64,000 bases of DNA from an uncultured Bacteroidales bacterium. Lineage in GTDB: Bacteria > Bacteroidota > Bacteroidia > Bacteroidales > UBA932. The notes below the pieces were generated by a model. That model was not told the origin of the DNA, searched no databases, and worked only from the letters and a program-made list of their open reading frames with translations. Where the stretch lies: NCBI GenBank assembly GCA_946415475.1, contig CAMKSQ010000002.1, positions 124,001-188,000 of the forward strand, written 5' to 3'. The position numbers and the translations under genes are program-made. This document shows positions 44,291 through 55,060 of the stretch, one piece after another. Position 1 is the stretch's first letter, and every line of letters starts with the position of its first letter.

Positions 44291-47200
44291 ATGAACAGCA
44301 AGTGGTTAATAATTCTCACCCTGGCCCTTACCGCCTGCGGCCAGCGGCAGGAGATGGAAATCAGCAGCGTGGTCATATCGGACCGCCTGTCCAATCAGCG
44401 AATAAACAGTTTTGCCCAGGATTCCGACGGCCACATCTGGATAGCCACGGGCCGTGGGCTGAACAAATACGTAACGCAAGACTATTACCAATATTTTTGC
44501 GCGGAGGACTCCCTGAGCCTTCCGGACAACCAGGTCAACAATGTGTTTTTCCAGCGCAACGGGCGCCTGTGGGCAAGCACGATGAACGGCGTTGCCTGGC
44601 TCACGCCCCAGGACCGTTTCAGGCGGGTGGAAATTCCCGATGGGAACAGGAATATATCGACCCTTATGGAAAACCGCGAGGGACAGATGCTCCTGAGCAA
44701 CGGCAGCAAGATCTTCGTCTATGACGAGTCGTCGGAGCGCCTCCGTACGGTCATCCGTGACCTCAATTCCTTCGGCTCCCCTGCCATCATCATGGGCTCC
44801 GACAACCGGATATGGGTGAACAACGGCATGGCCGTGAGCATCTATAGCGCTTCCTCATTTGAACTCCTGGAGCGTATAGAAACGCATTTTCTCTGTTATC
44901 ACATTTGCGAAGTGGGGAACGAGCTCTGGCTCTCCGGTATGGGCGGCCTGGAAATCCTGGATACCCGTTCGCTTCAGTGGAAACCGCTCCCGGAGGCCAT
45001 CAGCCGCACCCGGGGCATCATGGACGGCGACGTTGACCTTATTTATGCTATCGACAATCGCAACATCCTGCTGAATGTCATCGGGAAGGGCATGTACTAT
45101 TATTCCCGCGCCCGCGAAGAAGTACTCTTCGAGGAAGACGGCGGCTTCCCCTTCTCGATTCCCGATGCAGAAATCCTTACCATCTTCCGCGACAAAGACC
45201 ACAATTTGTGGTTCGGCACCACCGACCAGGGCTACGGCGTTTCGTATGAGTATAAGGACCAGTTCAACAGCAACAAGTTCATTACCGACGCGTTTGCGCA
45301 TAAAACCGTTGTCTCGGTTACGCCTGACCATAGCGGAAACGTGTGGATTTGCACCCAGCATCACGGACTGTACTGTTATAATATCGGCAGGAAACAACTC
45401 AAGGGCATAGACGTTTCGCCTCTCATCCCAGACCGCAAGGTAGGCTATATTCGCTGCTCAAACGTGTTCTGCGACGCAGATGGAGACCTGTGGCTGATGT
45501 TCACCGGCAAGTATCGCGTCCTTCGCTGTCGCTACGACGGCCAGGCGCTGCATCCGCTGGACCAGGTCGACTTCCCCGCCCCGCTTATTGCCATCGCTCA
45601 GGACGACCAAAAGAATATCTGGCTGGGCGGCTGGAGCCCGGAACTGATGCAGTACAATCCCGTAACCAAAAGCGCAACCATGGTTCCCATTGCGCTCCAG
45701 ACGGACTGGACCGCAGCCATAGAACTCTTTATGCTGGAGCCCGGGAGACTGCTTGCGGGAAGTATCGGCCAGCCCGTCGTCTCAGTCAATACCTACACGC
45801 GGGAAGTATCTGCCACCCATATGACCGAAGAAGGACTGAGCATGTTGGTCAGGCGTTCCGTCCTCATTCCCAATGTCATATACAAAGACAGCGAAGGCGA
45901 TATCTGGGTGGGGACCACTGCAAACGGACTGTTACGCTATAATCTAAACGACAAATCCAGCCAGATGTTTGCCGATGTCCCCTGCCTGGACATCACGTCC
46001 ATCCAGGAAGACCGCCAGGGAAACGTCTGGGTATCCACCCTCAACGGCCTGGCCAAATACGACCGGACCGTCAACCGGATGGTAACCTACTTCGAGAACG
46101 ACGGTATCGGCGGCAATCAGTTCAGCAACCGTGCCTCCTGCCTGCTGGAAGACGGCACCCTGGTATTTGGCGGCACGCACGGCCTCACCTGGTTCAATCC
46201 GCTGGAATCGCAGGCTGTAAGGACCGTCCCGCTGGTGTTCGAAAGCCTTTCCATCCATAACAAGCTGGTGGCCCCGTCGGCTGGCGGCCCCATCGAGACC
46301 ATGCTGTCCCAAAAGCCGGAAATCACCATCCGCCCCGACCAGAACGCGTTTGACATTTCTTTTGCCGCGCTCGACTACAGCGAGTTCGAGCAAATCCGCT
46401 ACGCATACAAACTGGAGGGCTTCGACCAGGACTGGGTGAAAATAGACACCCGTCACCACGCCTATTTCGCCAATATCCCTCCCGGGCACTACACCTTGCG
46501 TGTGCGCATCGCCAATGGCAGCCATACGGTGGCATCGACCCAGGAAACCCTGCTTATACACGTGCTTCCGCCATGGCACAAAACCTGGTGGGCGTACCTT
46601 CTTTTCATCCTGGCCGGTCTTCTCCTCTTGGCTATTGCATATAGCTTCTACAGGCATTTACGCCGCGTGCGCAAGGAAGCAGCCAAGCGCATCCGTGAGG
46701 TACGCCGCGAACGGGAAAAGGCAGAAGAGGCGGAGCGGGCCGAAAAAGAGCTGAACAAGATCCAAATGAACTACTTCTCCAACGTGGCCCACGAGTTCCG
46801 TACGCCGCTCACCATGATAGCCGGGCCGGCGTCACAGCTGGCTACGTCGGAGGGGATCCGCGGACAGGACCGCAAGCTGGTGGATATTATCCGCCGAAAC
46901 GCCACCTGGATGCTGTCGCTGGTGAACCAGCTGCTGGATTTCAACCGGATTGGCAACAGGAAGCTGCAGATGAAGGTGGCCAAGATGGACATTGTGGAGC
47001 CTCTGCGGGAAATTGCCGAACTGTTCGGCTACAACGCACAGTCCAAGGGTATAGAACTGAGTACCCACGGCCTGGAAGACAGCTTTGTGATGTGGGTGGA
47101 CGGCGACAAAGTGCAGAAGATTGTGATGAACCTGCTCTCCAACGCCCTCAAATTCACTCCCCCCGGTGGAAAGGTGTCGCTGTCCTTCGACGTTATCTCC

Positions 47201-48340
47201 CGTGAGGAAGCCGCCGGTAAATTCCCCCTCACCGAAGCCGATAACGACGGCCAGTATGCCTGCATCAGCGTTGCTGACAGCGGCTGCGGTATACCGGAGG
47301 AAGAAATGGAAAGCATCTTCGAGCGTTTTTACCAGACCGGCAGCGGCAAGGAGAACTACGGCTCCGGTATCGGCCTGTACTACGCCCGCGCCCTGTGCAC
47401 GCTGCATCACGGCTACATAAAAGCCTGGAACCAGGAAAGCGGCGGTGCGCTCTTCAGCGTTGTACTTCCCGTCAGCGCATCGTCTTACAGCGAGGACGAA
47501 AGAAGCACGGAAGCACCTGAGCTTCAGCTGCATACCCTGCTGAGCACGCAAACACCGGACACCTCCGCCACACCGGAAGAAGAAGGCGAACGCAAGCAGA
47601 TCGTCATTGTCGATGACGACATCGACATTGCCAACTACCTGAAAATCCTCCTCAAACCCACGTACAAGGTTAGCGTGTATTTCGACGCCACATCGGCCCT
47701 GAAGGGCATGGAGGAAGAAGGGGCGGACCTGGTGATTTCAGACGTGGTGATGCCCGGCATGAACGGTTACCAGCTGTGCGAGAACATCAAGAGCTCCCTG
47801 CAGCTGAGCCATATCCCCGTCGTGCTTGTTACGGCCAAGGTAGCCGTGGAAAACCAGGTGCAGGGTCTGGATAAGGGGGCCGATGCCTACGTGACCAAGC
47901 CGTTCCAACCCGCATACCTTCTGGCCCTGGTCAAATCCCTGCTGGAAAACCGCGAAAAACTGCATCGGCAGTTAGGAACCGTTACCACCACCGAGGAAAT
48001 TGCACCGGAAGCCCTCTCCCCTCGCGACGCCGCCTTCATGAAGGAACTGTACGAACTCATGGAGAAGGAACTGGCCAATACCGACCTGGATATCCTGCGC
48101 ATGACGGAAATGATGAAGATTTCCCGCACGAAGTTCTATTATAAGGTAAAAGGCCTCACCGGAGAGAATCCTTCCGTGTTCTTCAAGCGCTATAAACTGA
48201 ACCGTGCTGCGGAACTGCTGAAAGAGGGCAAGTACAACATGTCGGAAATCGCCTACATGACCGGCTTCAATACCCTCTCCCACTTCTCTACCTCCTTCAA
48301 GAAACAGTTCGGCGTTCCGCCGTCGGAGTACGTAGGATAA
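44291..48340 (+). CDS. Hybrid two-component system regulator (HTCS)
   Basis: 1,349-residue one-protein sensor and regulator of the neighbouring utilisation genes. N-terminal signal with LTAC (Cys16), then a periplasmic two-bladed propeller set built of Reg_prop repeats (DGHIWIATGRGLNKY and GDIWVGTTANGLLRY type) over about 20-680 and a Y_Y_Y domain (about 690-755). Membrane helix at about 767-790; histidine kinase with His834 in NVAHEFRTP, N-box NLLSNALKFTP (about 947) and G-box GSGIGLYYA; receiver domain from about 1106 with Asp1151 in VISDVVMPG; AraC-type DNA-binding domain in the last 100 residues. It senses a released oligosaccharide and would activate the divergent operon starting at 44142. 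Confidence 0.95.
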   Translation: MNSKWLIILTLALTACGQRQEMEISSVVISDRLSNQRINSFAQDSDGHIWIATGRGLNKYVTQDYYQYFCAEDSLSLPDNQVNNVFFQRNGRLWASTMNGVAWLTPQDRFRRVEIPDGNRNISTLMENREGQMLLSNGSKIFVYDESSERLRTVIRDLNSFGSPAIIMGSDNRIWVNNGMAVSIYSASSFELLERIETHFLCYHICEVGNELWLSGMGGLEILDTRSLQWKPLPEAISRTRGIMDGDVDLIYAIDNRNILLNVIGKGMYYYSRAREEVLFEEDGGFPFSIPDAEILTIFRDKDHNLWFGTTDQGYGVSYEYKDQFNSNKFITDAFAHKTVVSVTPDHSGNVWICTQHHGLYCYNIGRKQLKGIDVSPLIPDRKVGYIRCSNVFCDADGDLWLMFTGKYRVLRCRYDGQALHPLDQVDFPAPLIAIAQDDQKNIWLGGWSPELMQYNPVTKSATMVPIALQTDWTAAIELFMLEPGRLLAGSIGQPVVSVNTYTREVSATHMTEEGLSMLVRRSVLIPNVIYKDSEGDIWVGTTANGLLRYNLNDKSSQMFADVPCLDITSIQEDRQGNVWVSTLNGLAKYDRTVNRMVTYFENDGIGGNQFSNRASCLLEDGTLVFGGTHGLTWFNPLESQAVRTVPLVFESLSIHNKLVAPSAGGPIETMLSQKPEITIRPDQNAFDISFAALDYSEFEQIRYAYKLEGFDQDWVKIDTRHHAYFANIPPGHYTLRVRIANGSHTVASTQETLLIHVLPPWHKTWWAYLLFILAGLLLLAIAYSFYRHLRRVRKEAAKRIREVRREREKAEEAERAEKELNKIQMNYFSNVAHEFRTPLTMIAGPASQLATSEGIRGQDRKLVDIIRRNATWMLSLVNQLLDFNRIGNRKLQMKVAKMDIVEPLREIAELFGYNAQSKGIELSTHGLEDSFVMWVDGDKVQKIVMNLLSNALKFTPPGGKVSLSFDVISREEAAGKFPLTEADNDGQYACISVADSGCGIPEEEMESIFERFYQTGSGKENYGSGIGLYYARALCTLHHGYIKAWNQESGGALFSVVLPVSASSYSEDERSTEAPELQLHTLLSTQTPDTSATPEEEGERKQIVIVDDDIDIANYLKILLKPTYKVSVYFDATSALKGMEEEGADLVISDVVMPGMNGYQLCENIKSSLQLSHIPVVLVTAKVAVENQVQGLDKGADAYVTKPFQPAYLLALVKSLLENREKLHRQLGTVTTTEEIAPEALSPRDAAFMKELYELMEKELANTDLDILRMTEMMKISRTKFYYKVKGLTGENPSVFFKRYKLNRAAELLKEGKYNMSEIAYMTGFNTLSHFSTSFKKQFGVPPSEYVG

Positions 48341-48355
48341 CAAGCCTATTAAAAG

Positions 48356-48391
48356 AAATCCTCCCATGCGAAATTGCACGGGAGGATTTTT
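48356..48391. terminator. Bidirectional terminator between HTCS and GH3
   Basis: Stem AAATCCTCCC / GGGAGGATTT with T-run after it and A-run before it; serves both convergent genes. Confidence 0.8.
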
Positions 48392-48408
48392 GAATATATG
48401 CTGCTAGG

Positions 48409-50733
48409 TTAATTTGCAGCGGGCAGGCAGGCGGCGTTGGCGGCCCAGGACTGGGCTTTGGCCTGCTTGAAGGTAGCTTTGGCACGGATGTCGGCTACGG
48501 AAGCACCGAAGTGGGCTACGTAGTTGCCGGCAGCCATTTCCCAAGCGCTGGTCTCAGGATTGAAGGAGGCCAGGGTGTAGGCGTCTACCTTCATGGTGAG
48601 AACCTGGCTTTCACCGGGCTTCAGCTCTGCAGTCTTGGCAAAGGCCTTGAGCTCGCAAGCAGGTTTCTCCAAACCACCGGCAGGAGCGCTCACATAAAGC
48701 TGGACAGCTTCTTTACCGGCAACGGAACCGGTGTTCTTCACGGTGATGCTGGCGACAACGCTGCCATCCTTCTCAACCTTCACGACGGGCTTGCTGTACT
48801 CGAAGCTGGTGTAGCTGAGGCCATAACCGAAAGGATAAGAAACATTCTTGCCGGCGGTGGTGAAGTAGCGGTAGCCGACGTTCAGGCCTTCGGCATAGTC
48901 GGTGTAATCCACATCTTTCTTCAGCTGTTTCTTGACAGTAGCGGTAGAAGCGAACGGATTGAAGGAAGGATCGGCCTTCACGTTTGCCGGGAAGTTGTAG
49001 GAGGAAGGAATGTCGTAGTAGTTCACCGGGAAGGTCATAGGAAGCTTTCCGGAAGGATTGGCGGCACCGGAAAGGACATCGGCCACGGCATAACCACCTT
49101 CCTGACCAGGAGTCCAGGCCAGCAGGACGGCATCGGGAATGTGTTTCCAGGAAGCGGTCTCGATGACACCGCCGATGTTCAGGACCACAACCAGCTTCTT
49201 GCCTGCAGCGTGGTAAGTATCGGCCAGGACCTGGAGCATTTCGCGCTCCTGTCCGGTGAGGGTCCAGTCGCCGTCGGTAGCTTTGCGGTCGTCACCTTCG
49301 CCGGCGTTACGGCTGATGGTGAAGATGGCCATGTCGCTGACAGCCTCTTTCTTCTCGATATAGGAACGGGAAACCTTCATTTCGGGAACCACGGCATCGC
49401 CCAGCAGGATGCCCCAGCTGTTGGAAGCGTTGTTACGGGCCTCGGTCTTGGCGAGGGTGATGTACTGATGATACCAGGTCTCGATGTCGGCATCGACCTC
49501 GAAGCCGTTTACGCGGAGGCCTTCGGCAACGCTGCGGACATAGGCCTTGTTCACGTTACCGGAGCCAGTGCCACCGGCGATGAAGTCATAGGAACCGGTG
49601 CCGTACAGGGCCACCTTCTTGACATCTTTAAGAGGCAGGACGCCATTGTTCTCCAGGAGGACCAGGCCTTCGGGGGTAGCGGCGCGGACGAGCTTAGCGT
49701 GACCGGCGAGGTCGGGCTTGTTGGAATACTTGTAACCGGCGAAACGAGGGGTGCGGACGATGTACTCCAGCATGCGGCGTACGTTGCGGTCCAGGTCTTC
49801 CACGGGCAGGGAACCATCCTTAACAGCAGCGATGATGCGCTCGATTTCCTGCTCCATACCGGGTTCCATGAGGTCGTTGCCGGCCTTTACAGCAGCCACG
49901 GTGCCTTCCTTGAAGCCCCAGTCGGTCATCACGATGCCGTTGAAGCCCCACTCGTCACGCAGGATGGTGGTGAGGAGGTCGAAATTCTGCTGGGTGTAGA
50001 TGCCGTTCAGACGGTTGTAGGAAGACATCACAGTCCAGGGATCGGACTCCTTGACGGCGATTTCGAAACCTTTGAGATAGAGCTCGCGGAGGGTGCGGAC
50101 ATCCACGCGACTGTCGTTGTTCATACGGTTGATTTCCTGGTCGTTGGCGGCGAAGTGCTTGATGGATACGCCGACACCGTTGCTCTGGATACCGCGAACA
50201 TAAGCGGCGGCCATCTTACCGGTAAGATAAGGATCCTCGGAGAAATACTCGAAGTTACGGCCGCACAGCGGGTTGCGGTGCAGGTTCTGACCGGGAGCCA
50301 GGAGAACATCCGCGCCGTATTCCTTCACTTCCTCACCCATGGCGGTGGTGAGTTCCTCTACAAGGGCGGTGTTCCAGGTAGAAGCCAATACGGTACCCAC
50401 GGGGAAACCGGTGCAGTAGAAGGTCTGGGTGGTGCCGGGACGGGTGGGATTGATACGCAGACCGGCAGGGCCGTCGGCCAGCACGGTGGTAGGAATGCCC
50501 AGACGGGGAATGGCACGGGTAGTACCGGCAGCACCGGAAACCAGCGTTTCATTGGAAGCGGTGAGCGAACCGGCAGTCATGGAGCCCCAGCCGCCGCCTA
50601 CTACGAGCGTAGCTTTCTCTTCAAGGGTCATAGCCTTGAGGACAGCGTCGATGTTTTCTTTTTTCAACATGGGTTGAGCTAAGAGGGAAATGGTGCAGCC
50701 GAGGGCTGCGAAAAACACAAAGATTTTTTTCAT
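48409..50733 (-). CDS. GH3 glycoside hydrolase, secreted
   Basis: 774-residue family 3 enzyme with a plain signal peptide (ISLLAQ) rather than a lipid anchor. LADGPAGLRI, KHFAANDQEINR, nucleophile Asp271 in VMTDWGF, LLENNGVLPL, NPSGKLPMTFPVNY; fibronectin-III-like domain near the end (VKNTGSVAGKEAVQLYV). An insertion between the two catalytic domains (about 400-560) is PA14-like in position, but I cannot confirm the fold. The ATG at 50733 opens the signal peptide. Monocistronic, convergent with the HTCS gene. Confidence 0.92.
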   Translation of the reverse strand: MKKIFVFFAALGCTISLLAQPMLKKENIDAVLKAMTLEEKATLVVGGGWGSMTAGSLTASNETLVSGAAGTTRAIPRLGIPTTVLADGPAGLRINPTRPGTTQTFYCTGFPVGTVLASTWNTALVEELTTAMGEEVKEYGADVLLAPGQNLHRNPLCGRNFEYFSEDPYLTGKMAAAYVRGIQSNGVGVSIKHFAANDQEINRMNNDSRVDVRTLRELYLKGFEIAVKESDPWTVMSSYNRLNGIYTQQNFDLLTTILRDEWGFNGIVMTDWGFKEGTVAAVKAGNDLMEPGMEQEIERIIAAVKDGSLPVEDLDRNVRRMLEYIVRTPRFAGYKYSNKPDLAGHAKLVRAATPEGLVLLENNGVLPLKDVKKVALYGTGSYDFIAGGTGSGNVNKAYVRSVAEGLRVNGFEVDADIETWYHQYITLAKTEARNNASNSWGILLGDAVVPEMKVSRSYIEKKEAVSDMAIFTISRNAGEGDDRKATDGDWTLTGQEREMLQVLADTYHAAGKKLVVVLNIGGVIETASWKHIPDAVLLAWTPGQEGGYAVADVLSGAANPSGKLPMTFPVNYYDIPSSYNFPANVKADPSFNPFASTATVKKQLKKDVDYTDYAEGLNVGYRYFTTAGKNVSYPFGYGLSYTSFEYSKPVVKVEKDGSVVASITVKNTGSVAGKEAVQLYVSAPAGGLEKPACELKAFAKTAELKPGESQVLTMKVDAYTLASFNPETSAWEMAAGNYVAHFGASVADIRAKATFKQAKAQSWAANAACLPAAN

Positions 50734-50763
50734 ATCGGATGAATTGGTTATTGATCTTTTGCT

Positions 50764-50771
50764 CAAATTTA
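50764..50771 (-). promoter_or_regulatory. -7 box TAAATTTG of the GH3 gene
   Basis: TAnnTTTG on the minus strand, 30 nt before the ATG at 50733, just below the secA terminator. Confidence 0.6.
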
Positions 50772-50788
50772 AGTGAAAATCCGCAGAT

Positions 50789-50822
50789 TAAAAAAATGCG
50801 CCATGCAATTGAACATGGCGCA
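50789..50822 (-). terminator. Terminator of secA
   Basis: Perfect stem TGCGCCATG / CATGGCGCA with the T-run on the minus-strand side. Confidence 0.85.
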
Positions 50823-50847
50823 ACATATTTGAACAAAGAATAAAATC

Positions 50848-53800
50848 TTAAACAAGTCCCTTGCCGTGGCAGTTTTTGTACTTGAGGCCGCTGCCGCAAG
50901 GGCAAGGATCGTTACGGCCCACATGTTTATCGGCCCTGATGGGCATCCGGCTCTTCTGCTCGCCGTTGGTGGAGAGCTGCGAAGGGTCGTTGGTGCGCAT
51001 CTGCTGCATGTTGCGGTTGGGCTGGGTGGCCGGACGGGCCTCGCGGGCGTCCGAAGCATCCCGGAGCGGGATGAAGGCACGGAGCAGGAAGGTCAGGACT
51101 TCCTCGTTCAGTTTCTCCAGCATCTCGGTGAACAGGTTGTAGCTTTCCAGCTTGTACACCACCAGCGGGTCTTTCTGTTCATAGGCGGCGTTCTGCACGC
51201 TCTGACGGAGGTCATCCATGTCGCGCAGGTGCTGCTTCCAGTAATCGTCGATATAGTACAGGATGATGCTGCGGCTCAGGGCCTTGGCGATTTCCCGGCT
51301 TTCGGTCTCGTAGGCCTTCTTCAGGTTCACGGACAGGGTGAGCTGGCGCTTGCCGTTGGTGATGGGAATGGCGATGTTCTCGTACATGGACCCCTGCTTC
51401 TCGAACACGGTCTTGATGACGGGATTCACCCGCTCGATCATGGTGTTCATACGGCGGTCGTACACCTCTTTCATGTGCTCCGCCAGTTTCTGGGCAATCT
51501 GCTCCGGCTTGGCATCGGCATAGAAAGCCTCGTCAAATCCCAGGTCGATGGAAAGCTTGGCGATGATGAATTCCTCGAACTCCGCGTAGCTCATGCCTTC
51601 GCTCTGCTCGGCAAGGATGGTGGCGGTGTCCTGCATCATGTTCTGCACGTCGATTTCGATACGCTCACCGGAGAGGGCGTTGCGGCGACGGGCGTACACA
51701 GCTTCACGCTGGTAGTTCATCACGTCGTCGTATTCCAGCGTACGTTTACGCCAGCCGAAATGGTTCTCTTCCACCTTGCGCTGGGCGTTTTCGATGGCGT
51801 TGGAGAGCATGCCGCTCACCAGGGCCTCGTCCTCCTGCATGCCCAGCTTGTCAACGACGGCGGCGATGCGCTCGGAACCGAACTTACGCATGAGGTCGTC
51901 TTCCAGGGAAATGTAGAAGCAGGAGCTGCCCGGGTCTCCCTGACGACCGGCACGACCACGCAGCTGACGGTCCACACGACGGCTGTCGTGACGGGTGGTG
52001 CCGATGATGGCCAGACCGCCGGCGTCCTTCACCTCCTGGGTGAGCTTGATATCCGTACCACGGCCTGCCATGTTGGTGGCGATGGTGACACGGCCCTTGT
52101 GACCGGCCTGTGCCACGATTTCCGCCTCGCGCGCGTGTTCCTTAGCATTCAGCACATTGGCCGTAATGCCGCGGATGCGCATCATGCGGGCCAGGAGTTC
52201 GGACGTCTCCACATCCGTGGTACCCACCAGCACCGGGCGTCCGGCGTTGGAGAGTTCCACCACCTTGTCGATGACGGCGTTGAACTTGCCTTTCTTGGTC
52301 TTGTAGATGATATCGTTCTGGTCGTCACGGATGACGGGACGGTTGGTGGGGATGACCACCACATCCAGCTTGTAGATATCCCAGAACTCCCCTGCCTCCG
52401 TTTCTGCCGTACCGGTCATACCGGCCAGCTTGTGGTACATACGGAAGTAGTTCTGCAGGGTGACGGTGGCGAAGGTCTGCGTGGCGGCTTCCACCTTCAC
52501 GTTTTCCTTGGCCTCCACGGCCTGGTGCAGGCCATCGGACCAGCGGCGGCCTTCCATGATACGGCCGGTGCTCTCGTCCACGATCTTCACCTTGTTATCG
52601 ACAATCACGTAATCCACGTCCTTGGTGAACATGGCGTAGGCCTTCAGGAGCTGGATGACGGTATGGACGCGCTCGCTCTTGAGGGAGAAGTCCTCCATGA
52701 GGGCGTCTTTCTTCTCCGCCTTTTCCGCGGGGCTCAGCGACTCGTCGTTGGTGATTTCCGCGATGGCGGTACCCATATCCGGGAGCACGAAGAAGTTGGG
52801 GTCCGACACGCTGCCGGCCAGGGTATCGTGGCCCTTGTCCGTCATATCGACAGAATTCAGAACCTCGTTGATGACGAAGTACAGCGGATCCGTAACGGTG
52901 GGCATCTCGCGCTCGTTGTCCTGCATGTAGTAGGCTTCCGTCTTCTGCATGAGCTGTTTCATGCCGGGCTCGCTGAGGAACTTGATGAGCGGCTGGTACT
53001 TGGGCAGGCCCTTGTAGCAACGGTACAGCAGCAGGCCGCCGTCTTTCTCGTTGCCCTCTGCGATGAGTTTCTTGGACTCGTTCAGGGTCTGGGTGACCAG
53101 CGTGCGCTGTTTGTTATACAGGTTCTCCACATAGGGACGATACTCCATGAACTGCTCGTCGCCCACGGCTTTTTCCATCGGACCGGAAATGATGAGGGGC
53201 GTACGGGCATCGTCGATGAGCACGGAGTCCACCTCGTCCACGATGGCGTAATGGTGCTTACGCTGCACCAGGTCCGTCATGCGGGAGCACATGTTGTCGC
53301 GCAGGTAGTCGAAACCGAACTCATTATTGGTACCAAAAGTGATGTCGCAGTCGTATGCGGCCTTGCGGGCGGAGGAGTTGGGCTGATGCTTGTCGATGCA
53401 GTCCACGGACAGGCCATGGAACATGTACAGCGGGCCCATCCACTCGGAGTCACGCTTGGACAGATAGTCGTTCACGGTAACTACGTGCACGCCTTTGCCG
53501 GCCAGGGCATTCAGGAACACGGGCAGCGTGGCGACCAGGGTCTTACCCTCACCGGTGGCCATTTCCGCAATCATACCGCGCTGTTCCTTATTGATTTTTA
53601 CGCCACCATTGAGGACGATACCACCAATGAGCTGGACGTCGTAATGCACCATGTCCCAGGTGATCTCGTTACCACCGGCCACCCAGTGGTTGTGCCAGAT
53701 GGCTTTTTCTCCCTGAATCTCCACGAAGTCGCGGCCCTGGGCTGCCAGGAGTTTGTCGAACTCCGTGGCGGTAACCTCGATGCTTTCGCTCTGGGCGAAA

Positions 53801-54162
53801 CGGCGGGCGGTGCTCTTCACGATGGCGAAGGCCTCCGGCAGGAGTTCGTTCAGGATGGTCTCGATGGCGGCGTCCTCGTCTTTCACGAGTTTGTCGCTCT
53901 CCGTTGCCAGGGCTTCCTTTTCCTCCACGGGGATGTCTTTCTCCATCTCCAGCTTGATTTCCGCGATACGGTCCTCGAAGGGTTTCTCCACAGCCGCAAT
54001 CTTGTCCTTAAGGGCCTGGCTGTGGGCACGGAGTTCGTCGTTGGAAAGTTTGTCGATATCCGGATAAATGGCAAGAATCTGATCCAATACGGGACGGATG
54101 GCTTTCATGTCCCTGTCACTCTTGCTGCCAAAAATTTTCTTGAGAATATCTGCTATTGCCAT
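50848..54162 (-). CDS. secA: Protein translocase subunit SecA
   Basis: ATPase motor that drives proteins through SecYEG. 1,104 residues, longer than the E. coli protein because of insertions usual in Bacteroidetes. Walker A ATGEGKT (about 202-208), [15 protein letters not shown], the [19 protein letters not shown]-box region, GTDIKL, and the C-terminal zinc motif [17 protein letters not shown] are all present. Starts [12 protein letters not shown] at 54162, with a -7 box 24 nt upstream. Confidence 0.98.
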   Translation of the reverse strand: MAIADILKKIFGSKSDRDMKAIRPVLDQILAIYPDIDKLSNDELRAHSQALKDKIAAVEKPFEDRIAEIKLEMEKDIPVEEKEALATESDKLVKDEDAAIETILNELLPEAFAIVKSTARRFAQSESIEVTATEFDKLLAAQGRDFVEIQGEKAIWHNHWVAGGNEITWDMVHYDVQLIGGIVLNGGVKINKEQRGMIAEMATGEGKTLVATLPVFLNALAGKGVHVVTVNDYLSKRDSEWMGPLYMFHGLSVDCIDKHQPNSSARKAAYDCDITFGTNNEFGFDYLRDNMCSRMTDLVQRKHHYAIVDEVDSVLIDDARTPLIISGPMEKAVGDEQFMEYRPYVENLYNKQRTLVTQTLNESKKLIAEGNEKDGGLLLYRCYKGLPKYQPLIKFLSEPGMKQLMQKTEAYYMQDNEREMPTVTDPLYFVINEVLNSVDMTDKGHDTLAGSVSDPNFFVLPDMGTAIAEITNDESLSPAEKAEKKDALMEDFSLKSERVHTVIQLLKAYAMFTKDVDYVIVDNKVKIVDESTGRIMEGRRWSDGLHQAVEAKENVKVEAATQTFATVTLQNYFRMYHKLAGMTGTAETEAGEFWDIYKLDVVVIPTNRPVIRDDQNDIIYKTKKGKFNAVIDKVVELSNAGRPVLVGTTDVETSELLARMMRIRGITANVLNAKEHAREAEIVAQAGHKGRVTIATNMAGRGTDIKLTQEVKDAGGLAIIGTTRHDSRRVDRQLRGRAGRQGDPGSSCFYISLEDDLMRKFGSERIAAVVDKLGMQEDEALVSGMLSNAIENAQRKVEENHFGWRKRTLEYDDVMNYQREAVYARRRNALSGERIEIDVQNMMQDTATILAEQSEGMSYAEFEEFIIAKLSIDLGFDEAFYADAKPEQIAQKLAEHMKEVYDRRMNTMIERVNPVIKTVFEKQGSMYENIAIPITNGKRQLTLSVNLKKAYETESREIAKALSRSIILYYIDDYWKQHLRDMDDLRQSVQNAAYEQKDPLVVYKLESYNLFTEMLEKLNEEVLTFLLRAFIPLRDASDAREARPATQPNRNMQQMRTNDPSQLSTNGEQKSRMPIRADKHVGRNDPCPCGSGLKYKNCHGKGLV

Positions 54163-54186
54163 TTTGTCATGTAATCTTAAATCTTA

Positions 54187-54194
54187 CAAAGGTA
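54187..54194 (-). promoter_or_regulatory. -7 box TACCTTTG of secA
   Basis: TAnnTTTG on the minus strand in the 58-nt gap behind the glycosyltransferase genes, which suggests that secA is transcribed on its own. Confidence 0.6.
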
Positions 54195-54220
54195 AATAAC
54201 TTCGGCCGATATTACAAATA

Positions 54221-55060
54221 TTATACCTTACGATTGCGGCAGCGACGGATGGCAGGAAACTGGTGGCAGATCTGCCAAAAGTACTTGAAAGGCAGCAGGC
54301 TGCCGTATTTTACGCTTTTTACCAGCGTGAACAGACAAACGAAAAGGAAACGCTCCCAGAGCGGACGGTTTACGTCGCAAAGGCGCACGAGCGAGCCGGT
54401 ATAGTAGTTCCGGTGAATGACTTTCTCTTTGGCCTCCTGCCGCTGCGCACGGTCGTGTACGGCCTTGGCCGCCGGCACTATGCCCACCTTGTATCCAAGA
54501 TGCCGCGCCCTGTTGCACCAGTCATCGTCCTGTCCATAGAACGGAAACAGTTCCTCCTCGAACAGCCCTATGGCCTTCAACGCTCCCACCGGCACCAACC
54601 AATGCGCCGCCATAATACGCTTAACCTCCGCAGAACCATGATAAAGCTTGGCAAATTGCGGATCGAAGGCTTGGTAGCCGTCCTGGTACTGGAGGGGGCT
54701 CAGGACGGCGTAGTCCGGATGGGCTTCGGAGGCGGCGACGAGGGCTTCCAGGGCATCGGGAGCCAGCCAAGCATCCTGGTTGAGGAGGTATACGTAATCG
54801 TAGCCCTTCTTGATGGCCCATTCGAAGCCCATGTTATTGGCCTTGGAAAAGCCCAGGTTCTCTGCGCTGCGGACCAGATGTGCCTGCGGAAAATGCGCCG
54901 CCACAAAGTCTGCACTGCCGTCCGTGGAGTCATTGTCCCAGACATACACGTCTGTTGTCATCCCGAGCGAAGCCGAGGGATCTCCTGCCACGGAGCGCAG
55001 GCAGCGCTCCAGCCAGTGCAGGCCGTTGTAAGTGACAACTATGACAAGGACTTTTTTCAT
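54221..55060 (-). CDS. Family 2 glycosyltransferase with an in-frame palindromic repeat
   Basis: 279-residue GT-A enzyme of surface-glycan synthesis. IVVTYNGLHWLERCLRSV, VWDNDSTDGSADFV, ENLGFSKANNMGF and LLNQDAWL (metal-binding part) are standard rhamnosyltransferase-like GT2 motifs. Residues 26-35, GDPSASLGMT, lie between the first helix and strand and are encoded by a palindromic repeat at 54957-54985; relatives at this point usually have only a short loop. Overlaps the upstream glycosyltransferase by 4 nt (ATGA). Confidence 0.88.
   Translation of the reverse strand: MKKVLVIVVTYNGLHWLERCLRSVAGDPSASLGMTTDVYVWDNDSTDGSADFVAAHFPQAHLVRSAENLGFSKANNMGFEWAIKKGYDYVYLLNQDAWLAPDALEALVAASEAHPDYAVLSPLQYQDGYQAFDPQFAKLYHGSAEVKRIMAAHWLVPVGALKAIGLFEEELFPFYGQDDDWCNRARHLGYKVGIVPAAKAVHDRAQRQEAKEKVIHRNYYTGSLVRLCDVNRPLWERFLFVCLFTLVKSVKYGSLLPFKYFWQICHQFPAIRRCRNRKV
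54957..54985. repeat. 29-bp palindromic repeat inside a glycosyltransferase gene
   Basis: Reads GTCATCCCGAGCGAAGCC then GAGGGATCTCC: a dispersed intergenic-type repeat with ATCCC / GGGAT arms and a GATCTCC end, as in the 23-bp palindromes at 1813, 3432 and 6528. It keeps the frame and adds no stop. Confidence 0.75.

Noticed and set aside
50866..54174. 1,102-codon open frame opposite secA
   Set aside because: It mirrors secA exactly, as do the long antisense frames at 23405-25729, 31843-34236 and 48511-50682. High GC at third codon positions removes stops from the opposite strand; the compositions are odd (His-, Val- and Gly-rich) and no start signals fit.
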